This document shows, one piece after another, positions 56,641 through 64,000 of a stretch of 64,000 nucleotides of DNA; position 1 is the first letter of the stretch, and the number at the start of each line of letters is the position of its first letter. A program made the translations under genes and the position numbers. The DNA is from Anaerolineae bacterium. Lineage in GTDB: Bacteria; Chloroflexota; Anaerolineae; Anaerolineales; Villigracilaceae. Location of the stretch: assembly GCA_018648685.1 (NCBI GenBank), contig JABGQT010000049.1, positions 49,408 to 113,407 on the forward strand, given 5' to 3'. The notes under the pieces are model-generated. The model saw only the letters and a program-made list of their open reading frames with translations. It ran no database searches and was not told where the DNA came from.

Positions 56641-56943
56641 ATGCAAAACTTTTTTCTGAAGGACTTGGAGAAAATAATGGATTGGGAGCAAATCGCTGCT
56701 TATTTGATGGTTATTCTAGGGCTAGTTGTTATTATAGGCATTAGCGTTGGGCTAGACTTTAAGAAATGGTGGAACTGGCTATTTGTACTTGCTGGCTTCT
56801 TGTTGAGCTTATTAATGCAAGTTGCGAGCGGGAATGAATCATCCACGAAAGTCGAGAGTATCTGTCTAGGGATTTTCTTCGCTGTTGGAGTTTTGATTAT
56901 GGGACCGGTATCGCGATATCATAAACGGAAGTGGAGAAAATAA
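56641..56943 (+). CDS. Small hypothetical membrane protein
   Basis: Multiple hydrophobic segments; start may be the internal MDWEQ. Confidence 0.5.
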   Translation: MQNFFLKDLEKIMDWEQIAAYLMVILGLVVIIGISVGLDFKKWWNWLFVLAGFLLSLLMQVASGNESSTKVESICLGIFFAVGVLIMGPVSRYHKRKWRK

Positions 56944-56990
56944 CTTGTTCGAAGTTATTCAAACACTTTCCAAAAAATAAGGAGATTTTC

Positions 56991-57449
56991 ATGTCTCAAA
57001 AGAAAGAAATTCACCAATTCCTTTTACATCACCTCGACACTATTATGCAAAACGATGTGGCTGCCTATAACGAAACCTGCACCGAAGATTTGACCCTCTA
57101 CGAGTGGTGGGTTACACCTCATCGCATTGATGGATTGCCCTTTCATGAATTCATGATGAATGTCAATGAGAAACACGGCACCGTTTTTGGCGCAGAAGGT
57201 GAGCCAGGGCTTGCACTGAGCCAAGCCGAAATGCCCGTTCGTTTAGATCTGGCAAATCTCAATATTCAGCGATATGGCGATACTGCGATTGCGAGCTATA
57301 CCTTAATGATCAGCACAGCCCTCCCTGAAGGAGTCAAGGTAGCCTCACATAATGAGAGTCGTGTCATTGTTAAAGTAGATGGCAATTGGAAAGTCGTCCA
57401 CGTTCATAAATCCCCTGCATGGCAAGCACCGCATATCCCTTCATCCTAA
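56991..57449 (+). CDS. SnoaL-like / CaMKII-association-domain protein (DUF4440-type)
   Basis: LLHHLDTIMQNDVAAYNETCTEDLTLYEWW; NWKVVHVHKSPAWQ; ATG after AAGGAG. Confidence 0.8.
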   Translation: MSQKKEIHQFLLHHLDTIMQNDVAAYNETCTEDLTLYEWWVTPHRIDGLPFHEFMMNVNEKHGTVFGAEGEPGLALSQAEMPVRLDLANLNIQRYGDTAIASYTLMISTALPEGVKVASHNESRVIVKVDGNWKVVHVHKSPAWQAPHIPSS

Positions 57450-57538
57450 TTAAGCTTTTATTCGTCCCGTTCGCTAAATTCGCGAGTTCGTGTTAAAAAA
57501 CCTTGCACCCCTTGCCACCCTTGTTACCTCTGTCACCC

Positions 57539-58948
57539 ATGAACAAAAGCAAAAACTTTCTTTGGCTCAGTTTTCCTCTTTTCATTCTCCTCTTACTCGC
57601 ATTTCTGATTCCTATTAGTCCAAATGACTATTGGTGGTATCTTCGCTTGGGCGGAGAGATTGCGCAAACACAGGTTGTCCCAACTATAGAAACTTTTTCT
57701 CAAACTCAAGCCGGTCAGCCGATGGTCTATCATTCCTGGCTTTCTGCTTTGCTCCTCTTTTGGGTTTATGAAATTGGAGGCATTCCCCTTACTTTCTTTC
57801 TGCGCGGTATCCTCCTTGCTTTTACATACGCCCTGCTCTGGAAAATAATGCGAGATCGTGGTGCAAGCCCACAACTTGCCATTCTCGTCAGTTTTTTTGG
57901 AATTCTTGCGGGTAGTATTAATTGGGCGATCCGACCGCAGCTTTTTGCTTATCCTCTCTTTGTTTTGGCGTTGTGGATTCTTCTTAAATGGGATGAGGAT
58001 GGGGACACACGCATTTTGGGCTGGATTCCGCTTATCAGTCTTTTCTGGACGAATCTACACGGTTCCTTTGTTTTGCTCTTTTTGTTGGGGGGCGCAGCTC
58101 TTGTGTTTGGGCATGGTAAAAAACGGAATCTTGCTCTCATACTCATCGCGGCATTTCTCGCTACCCTCGTCAACCCGCGTGGATTTGGTGTATGGACTTA
58201 TGTTATAGATTCTCTCACCGTTATTTCAAACCAAGCCTATAGCCGCGAATGGATGCCGCCCGTCAACGATGGCTGGCAGATGAATATTTTATTCGGGTGG
58301 GTATTGTTTTATTTAACGGTGGCAAGCCTGAAACAAGTTCGGCTCTCTCGTTTAGCAGTAGTATGGATGCTCGGGTTCGGCTGGCTGGCATTTTCAGGGC
58401 TCCGCTATGGGATCTGGTTCCTCTTCATTATTTCCATTTTCACAGCAGAGATGTTTTCTAATTGGTTAAAACCCCGCACGAGACGCGGCATCCCAAAAAT
58501 GGATTATGCGATAGGTGCGATCCTTTTGCTTTTCCCTCTTCTTTTGCTCCCTGAAATCCGTGATACGTGGTGGGCAGATTCGCCGCCCGCGCTATCAGCC
58601 GAAACCCCCGTGGACGCAACAAGTTGGCTCGCCGGACATCCCGAATTGCCCGACCCGCTTTGGGCAGATCTGGCATATTCGAGCTATCTCGTTTATGCCC
58701 TCCCTGAACGCCCGGTATGGATAGATACCCGCTTTGAAGTCTACCCGCCTGAGCATTGGGAGCAATACAAAGCCATTTCTGCGGCGGCATGGAATTGGGA
58801 AACTTTGCTTAAAGATGAAGGAATAAATTTGTTGATGCTCTCAAAAAATGAGCAAGCTGAACTTATGCAAGCAGTAGGCTTTTCAGGGAACTGGGATGAA
58901 GTATACTCGGATGAAACGAGTATCATTTTTACGCGGAGCATTAAATGA
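57539..58948 (+). CDS. Polytopic membrane protein, GT-C-like
   Basis: Many TM segments; conserved-looking NDYWWYLRLGGEI N-terminus. Confidence 0.75.
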   Translation: MNKSKNFLWLSFPLFILLLLAFLIPISPNDYWWYLRLGGEIAQTQVVPTIETFSQTQAGQPMVYHSWLSALLLFWVYEIGGIPLTFFLRGILLAFTYALLWKIMRDRGASPQLAILVSFFGILAGSINWAIRPQLFAYPLFVLALWILLKWDEDGDTRILGWIPLISLFWTNLHGSFVLLFLLGGAALVFGHGKKRNLALILIAAFLATLVNPRGFGVWTYVIDSLTVISNQAYSREWMPPVNDGWQMNILFGWVLFYLTVASLKQVRLSRLAVVWMLGFGWLAFSGLRYGIWFLFIISIFTAEMFSNWLKPRTRRGIPKMDYAIGAILLLFPLLLLPEIRDTWWADSPPALSAETPVDATSWLAGHPELPDPLWADLAYSSYLVYALPERPVWIDTRFEVYPPEHWEQYKAISAAAWNWETLLKDEGINLLMLSKNEQAELMQAVGFSGNWDEVYSDETSIIFTRSIK

Positions 58949-60057
58949 GTTCAAAATTCCCAGGCCGTCTTGCAGTCCAACAGCGAGTTTTGCCCGTTTA
59001 CCGCGCCCCTTTTTTCGACACACTTGCCGCCTCTTGCGAAGATGGTTTGTCTCTTTTTGCGGGTAAGCCGCGCCCTATAGAATCCATTGCAACAACTGAA
59101 AACTTGAAAATCGCCCAGTATGCTTACGCAAAAAATCGGCATATTTTGAGCGGCTCTCTTTATTTTTGTTATCAGCAAAATATCAAAATTTGGCTTGAAG
59201 ACACAAATCCAGATGCGCTGATCCTCGAAGCAAATCCGCGCTATTTGGGAACTCCTTCTGCTATAAAATGGATGCGAGAACGTGGTCGCCCAGTGATCGG
59301 CTGGGGATTAGGTGCGCCGCAACATACGGGAAATTTGGCTGGATACCGCCAAAAGAATTGGGTGCGCTTCCTCAACAAATTCGATGCTCTCATAACCTAT
59401 AGTAAACGTGGTGCCGCTGATTATGCTGCCCTCGGCATCCCCAAAGACCGGATTTTCGTTGCCCACAACGCTGTTGCCCACAAACCAAAGGGAGGGTTAC
59501 TCACACGCCCTATCCGCCAGGAATATGAACGGCTCATCACGCTTTTTGTAGGGCGTATTCAGGAAAGAAAGAAATTAGATAATTTGCTACGTGCCTGTGC
59601 AGCCCTACCCAAAGAATTGCAACCAAAATTGTGGATCGTGGGGGATGGTTCCGCAAAAGAATCTTTGGAGACGTTAGCACAGGATATTTACCCGAGTGCG
59701 CGTTTTTTCGGAGAACGTCATGGGGCAGAACTAAAAATGATCTGGGCAGAAGCCGACCTTTTTACCCTCCCTGGCACGGGCGGACTGGCTGTGCAAGAAG
59801 CGATGTCTCACGCTTTACCCGTTATCGTCGCCCAAGGTGATGGCACGCAAGATGATCTTGTTCGACCTAAAAACGGCTGGCAAATCCCACCTAATGATCT
59901 GGATGCTCTGATCGCGGCGTTGGAAGACGCGCTTGCAGACCAAAACCGCTTAAGAGCGATGGGTGTGGAATCTTATAATATCGTTTTTAGTGAAGTCAAT
60001 ATAGAAAAAATGGTGGAAGTTTTTGTTAGCGCTTTAATGAAAGTATCTAAATTTTAG
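58945..60057 (+). CDS. Glycosyltransferase family 4
   Basis: LFVGRIQERKKLDNLLRACA; DLFTLPGTGGLAVQEAMSHALPVIVAQGDGT; 4-nt overlap with previous gene. Confidence 0.9.
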   Translation: MSSKFPGRLAVQQRVLPVYRAPFFDTLAASCEDGLSLFAGKPRPIESIATTENLKIAQYAYAKNRHILSGSLYFCYQQNIKIWLEDTNPDALILEANPRYLGTPSAIKWMRERGRPVIGWGLGAPQHTGNLAGYRQKNWVRFLNKFDALITYSKRGAADYAALGIPKDRIFVAHNAVAHKPKGGLLTRPIRQEYERLITLFVGRIQERKKLDNLLRACAALPKELQPKLWIVGDGSAKESLETLAQDIYPSARFFGERHGAELKMIWAEADLFTLPGTGGLAVQEAMSHALPVIVAQGDGTQDDLVRPKNGWQIPPNDLDALIAALEDALADQNRLRAMGVESYNIVFSEVNIEKMVEVFVSALMKVSKF

Positions 60058-61274
60058 AAACCTTCGATATCGCCTTCTAATAGGGGATCATTGGCAGCTG
60101 GCGTTAGGCCAGCCTCTTCCAATTGTGATCTTAATATCTTTATAGCTTTCTTTAACCCCGCCATACGGATTTCTCGCCCCGTCATCAGTTCTATAACTGT
60201 ATTTAACTCTTTTGTCCTTTCACTTACGCGTTTTTCCATTTCATTGGAATCTGCGATCACGCGCATTACCAGAAGAGAATTTTCCATTGCTATTGCAGCC
60301 TGGCTAGCAAATGTTGTCACTGCGGGTAGATCGGACTCTTTCAGATTTGCCCCGGAAATGGATAGTAGCCCATATACTTTATCTTCGACGATCAGTGGAG
60401 CGATGATGCTCTGACTAAAATTCAATAGATTAAAGAGCGGCTTTGCCAAGTTACGAACAATCGTAGGTAAAGAAGAGGTAAAAGGAGCTGTATCATAGAG
60501 ACTGAACACAGCTTCTTTACTCTTGATTATTTGGTCGAAGAAATTCCCTGTCTCTATAGAGAAACTATATCCGTTCGCTGATAAGCCTGTTAATTTTTCT
60601 GCTGCTTGGATTATCCTTGGTTGAATACTAACGTAAACGGTGGATAAGGTCATCAGATCTTCATTTAGTGCAAAAACCGTCGTCTCAAGCCTTAACTTTT
60701 TCATTTCTTCGCCGATGGCTTTGTAAATTTCTTCAGGGCTCTTCGAGCGCTGAATAGACTTTGCCCCCTGGCTAAGCGCTAATAGCAAGCGTTGATTATG
60801 GGTAAGTTCATCCATTGCCTTTTTGCGCTCGGTGATATCTCGAGTGATGCCAATAATTCCCACTATCTCTTCATCATCATCGTAAAGGAAAGATGTTCTA
60901 ACCTCTGTATAGACATAATGACCATCCTTGTGCCTCTGCTCAAGCTCTAGCTCTGTCACTCGTGGAAGGGTTGAAGCTTGGCCCGCTTGTTTTAAGTGAA
61001 ATGATTCTTGAAAAGTCGTCAGAGCAATTTGCAATGATTTAGGAGATAATATTTCAGACCAGGTTAGCTCCATAGCTTCTTCAACGCTATATCCTCCAAT
61101 ATCTGTAACAGAGGGACTCAAATAAGTGAAACGAAAATTCATATCTGTTATCCAGATCAAGTCGGATACGTTATCAGTGATCAGGTGGTAAAGGGTCTCT
61201 TTTGTAAGCAAAGTCTCCTGCCCTGATGTTTGTTCAACATTTGTGGCTTTCTTTATATTTTCGGGGAAAACCAT
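60054..61274 (-). CDS. PAS-GAF signalling protein lacking a kinase domain
   Basis: PAS (LIWITDMNFRFTYLSPSVTDIGGYSVEEAM), PAC (IGITRDITERKKAMDEL), GAF; ends without HATPase. Confidence 0.85.
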   Translation of the reverse strand: MVFPENIKKATNVEQTSGQETLLTKETLYHLITDNVSDLIWITDMNFRFTYLSPSVTDIGGYSVEEAMELTWSEILSPKSLQIALTTFQESFHLKQAGQASTLPRVTELELEQRHKDGHYVYTEVRTSFLYDDDEEIVGIIGITRDITERKKAMDELTHNQRLLLALSQGAKSIQRSKSPEEIYKAIGEEMKKLRLETTVFALNEDLMTLSTVYVSIQPRIIQAAEKLTGLSANGYSFSIETGNFFDQIIKSKEAVFSLYDTAPFTSSLPTIVRNLAKPLFNLLNFSQSIIAPLIVEDKVYGLLSISGANLKESDLPAVTTFASQAAIAMENSLLVMRVIADSNEMEKRVSERTKELNTVIELMTGREIRMAGLKKAIKILRSQLEEAGLTPAANDPLLEGDIEGF

Positions 61275-61406
61275 TGTTTTTCTCCTTAGCGGGATAATTA
61301 TCTATAATAAAACCACTGTCTTCATTATAGATAATAAATCAAAGTATAAAAGGTGAAAAAGAGAAAAAAAGTTAACAGTCTTGTAATTTATAGGTTGCAA
61401 AATAAA

Positions 61407-61437
61407 ATCTCCTCGTACTTTATTTGAGGAGATTTTT
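61407..61437. terminator. Intrinsic terminator
   Basis: AATCTCCTCGTACTTTATTTGAGGAGATTTTT. Confidence 0.7.
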
Positions 61438-61473
61438 CTTTTCTATGGAAATTTTTGTCAAAATATCAGGAGA

Positions 61474-61773
61474 CTATATTTTGTACCAGCGTAAAGGCTT
61501 GGTCTTTTCCCTGATGACAACGCCTTTTGCTTCAAGATCAAGTTGCACCGTCTTTGCCCACCAACCAGATGTAGCTCCTTCGGGGAAATTATCATCTGGC
61601 AAATGAGCGACAACTTTTTCCTAAATTTCCTTTTGTGTTAGCCCCGGGCTTTTTTCTGGCAATATCCTAAGAAAAGCGACTTTCATTGCTTCGTATTTGG
61701 TTGCATCTACGTTTGTTGTTTTTCCGGGGACGTTGATGTTTTCTACCGCGATCTTTTTCTCTTTAGTGCTCAT
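61474..61773 (-). pseudogene. DUF6958-like gene interrupted by in-frame TAG
   Basis: MSTKEKKIAVENINVPGKTTNVDATKYEAMKVAFLRILPEKSPGLTQKEI*EKVVAHLPDDNFPEGATSGWWAKTVQLDLEAKGVVIREKTKPLRWYKI*. Confidence 0.75.
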
Positions 61774-61801
61774 TGAAATATCCTTTTTTTGAAAACAAGG
61801 T

Positions 61802-62125
61802 TTACTCTTCCCAGAGATTGTAGATCACGCCGAAGGGATCTTGGATATAGCAATCCTGCCGTTTCCCTCTCCAGCGTAAAACCTTGCAGCCATTTTTTAC
61901 AAGATAATCTCGAGCTTCTTCTAGATTGCTGACAAAAAATTCCAAAACCGGACCGTTAAATTCATCATCTTCCAACACAAATAAGTTAATTGAGTCGGCG
62001 TCGAAATCAGCTAAACGAGAGTCAGATGAGCGATTTTCAAAACCGATCACGTTGGTGTAGAAATTAACAGCTGCAGTGTAGTCTTTATGTCTGATGGCAA
62101 TATTAGGGCTCATACGAATTTTCAT
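61802..62125 (-). CDS. VOC/glyoxalase family protein
   Basis: KDYTAAVNFYTNVIGFENRSSDSRLADF; DCYIQDPFGVIYNLWE. Confidence 0.88.
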   Translation of the reverse strand: MKIRMSPNIAIRHKDYTAAVNFYTNVIGFENRSSDSRLADFDADSINLFVLEDDEFNGPVLEFFVSNLEEARDYLVKNGCKVLRWRGKRQDCYIQDPFGVIYNLWEE

Positions 62126-62134
62126 AAACTCTCC

Positions 62135-62806
62135 TTATTTCCTACGTAACAACCAGGACGCACTTCCCCAAACCCAGGGAGCGTAGAGGGCAAAGCTGAT
62201 CAGCAGGGGAATCGTTGCTATGTGCGGGGCAATAATAAGCAAAACTGTCGCAACGGATGCGATGCCCCATTCGATCACACCCAGCCAGCGCAGCCAGTTT
62301 GGATAATCTTTTGTAGAAAAGATAGCGGGAAGCAAGAGCAGACCAGCCAATGAATATAGCCCGAAAGCAGCGACATTCGTTAGCGCATTTGCCATCTTTT
62401 CCATTGCAAGGAAAAGACTGTGGGTTATCGAGAGATCACCTGCGAGCGTGGGGAGGACAACAAAATTAATGAGCACACCGACAATATCAACGGCGGCGGC
62501 GATGAGGGCTAATCCGATGGCGAGATTTACCCAGGGGAGGGTTTTATTTAGATGGCGACCGAGAGCATAATAGCTCCACGAGAAGCTGAGAGTAACAGCA
62601 AACCAGAAGAGCCAACCCGCCTGCCAGCGGAGGGTATTTTCGGCGATCCAGTTGATGCGCAGGAGAAGGTCAGGTTGCGCGGTAGATGTTCCGGGGGCGA
62701 GGATTAAACCGGCATCCGCTGAGGCGAGAAAGGTGTTGATGAGACCTGCCAAGATGAGGCCAAGTGCGTCTAGGCGGAGTGCGGCGCGGGAAATTTTGCT
62801 ATCCAT
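62135..62806 (-). CDS. Hypothetical polytopic membrane protein
   Basis: Hydrophobic throughout; start reassigned to MDSKISRAALRL. Confidence 0.7.
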   Translation of the reverse strand: MDSKISRAALRLDALGLILAGLINTFLASADAGLILAPGTSTAQPDLLLRINWIAENTLRWQAGWLFWFAVTLSFSWSYYALGRHLNKTLPWVNLAIGLALIAAAVDIVGVLINFVVLPTLAGDLSITHSLFLAMEKMANALTNVAAFGLYSLAGLLLLPAIFSTKDYPNWLRWLGVIEWGIASVATVLLIIAPHIATIPLLISFALYAPWVWGSASWLLRRK

Positions 62807-63644
62807 TGGGGAAATCCCTCTCTGCTTTGCGGTATCCCAGAATAATCCATAAATTGGAGATGAGCGCGTATCCCGCCAGTGCATAGTAGAGTGTTAGAGA
62901 AAAACCTGCATCGGGACGCAAGTCAGCGGGATGAATGAGCGGCAAAAGAATAAGCAGCAAAGCGAGGGGCGGCACCTGCCAAAAAATGGGGCGGGTGCGC
63001 AGCCAATCGCCATCGCGGAGTGCCCAGGCGTAGGCGGCGGTATGCGTGATGAAAAGGACGCCGATGAGACCGCCAACCAGTGGGGGAAGTTTCCACGGGA
63101 AATTTTGATTGACGAGTTCAATGTTGAAAAGTAGCCCCAGCGCAAAGATCAGGCTGAAGAGCAGAGAGAGCATTGCGACCAAGCGCGCGCCAAAATTTAG
63201 CGGGATTTGGACAGGGAGTTTGCCGCCATATTTTTTCTCGTGCGTGATAAAAACATAGGGCGCGGCGAAGAAAAGTACGAAGTACATCGTGAGCCAATAG
63301 GCGAGGTGATACCAGGGGTGCGCGAGAAAGGGTTTCAGGTAAACAAAAGTCAGCAGGGTGGCGAAAATGGAAAAAAGCGTAATGACGACCATATTGACGC
63401 GCAGGTTTTTCCACTCGGTCTGAAAGGCACTAAATGCAACCAGCAATAGGGCGTTACTATACATCACGCCGATCAGGTGGGCGTTGATGGCTGGCTTGAT
63501 TGTCCAGACAAAGAGTATCTCGGTCATATTTGGCAGCGTCATCAGAATAATGAAAGCGGGTAATCCGTTGGCGAGCAACGCCAGCAGAACAAATTTGACC
63601 CCTTTGGAAAGATCGTTATTCCACCATTTTTTGAATGTATTCAT
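62799..63644 (-). CDS. Hypothetical polytopic membrane protein
   Basis: Multiple TM helices; overlaps following gene. Confidence 0.75.
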   Translation of the reverse strand: MNTFKKWWNNDLSKGVKFVLLALLANGLPAFIILMTLPNMTEILFVWTIKPAINAHLIGVMYSNALLLVAFSAFQTEWKNLRVNMVVITLFSIFATLLTFVYLKPFLAHPWYHLAYWLTMYFVLFFAAPYVFITHEKKYGGKLPVQIPLNFGARLVAMLSLLFSLIFALGLLFNIELVNQNFPWKLPPLVGGLIGVLFITHTAAYAWALRDGDWLRTRPIFWQVPPLALLLILLPLIHPADLRPDAGFSLTLYYALAGYALISNLWIILGYRKAERDFPNG

Positions 63645-63776
63645 AAAGCCTCCAGAAAATAATATATTTAGACAATATATCTCTGAATAGTAACATACTG
63701 TAAGAAAGGAGGTGACTACTGCAAAGGATGTTTTTTTTAGCGTTGAGGAATCTGTAGCAAAAATTATTAGCGGGAG

Positions 63777-64000
63777 CTAGGTTGCATAGATATTCCAAAA
63801 AAAGATGATTCCCAAGCTAAGAAGCCCTGTTACCCCACCCGAGATTATTCCAATAATGATATATGCACGATGAGGCTTATGTTTAAATATGCGGGGAATT
63901 AGCTTCCCTATTAGCACTCCTATTGCAGCCCCAGATAAAGGCGCAAGGAATAAAACAGCGGGGTATTCGAAGATTTGAAGAATATATATTCTGATACTTA
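63777..64000 (-). CDS. C-terminal part of a membrane protein, truncated by window edge
   Basis: Minus-strand reading AAIGVLIGKLIPRIFKHKPHRAYIIIGIISGGVTGLLSLGIIFFWNIYAT*. Confidence 0.6.
   Translation of the reverse strand, partial: SIRIYILQIFEYPAVLFLAPLSGAAIGVLIGKLIPRIFKHKPHRAYIIIGIISGGVTGLLSLGIIFFWNIYAT

Noticed and set aside
54791-60057. Deoxynucleoside kinase plus glycosyltransferases as a nucleoside-modification or defence cluster
   Set aside because: Kinase is divergently transcribed and housekeeping-like; GT genes look like ordinary envelope glycosylation

Overview
This 64 kb window is ordinary-density bacterial chromosome with about 60 protein genes. Gene content (SpoVS, A2M, large PAS/GAF kinases, LTD and YadA-head-like surface proteins, infC-rpmI-rplT, tsaB-tsaE, gatCA, mutS2) resembles Chloroflexota/Anaerolineae, but that assignment is an inference. 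I found no rRNA, convincing tRNA, CRISPR array, transposase or prophage. The most interesting signals lie outside the ORF track. (1) A DnaA-box cluster in an AT-rich gap (53313-53678) is a candidate oriC, and a second tight cluster lies at 32262-32328. (2) infC appears to start at a non-canonical AUA codon placed in the 4-nt loop of a perfect hairpin that takes up part of the Shine-Dalgarno. (3) Palindromic repeat sequence sits in frame inside two housekeeping-type genes: a glycosyltransferase (54 nt, 18 aa) and mutS2 (about 45-55 aa beside the ATPase domain). (4) Two truncated 3'-end gene copies (cysteine-desulfurase-like, flippase) sit 1.3-1.6 kb beyond the intact gene's 3' end in the same orientation, with unrelated genes in between; a third short repeat has similar geometry. 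(5) A small DUF6958-like gene is interrupted by one in-frame TAG. (6) There is an unannotated 57-aa SD-led small ORF. (7) A near-perfect sigma-A promoter is overlaid by two 21-bp-spaced repeats next to marR, and a CzrA-type ArsR has a matching operator upstream of two membrane methyltransferases. (8) Many different palindromic repeat families occur. No complete novel multi-gene defence or biosynthetic system could be supported.
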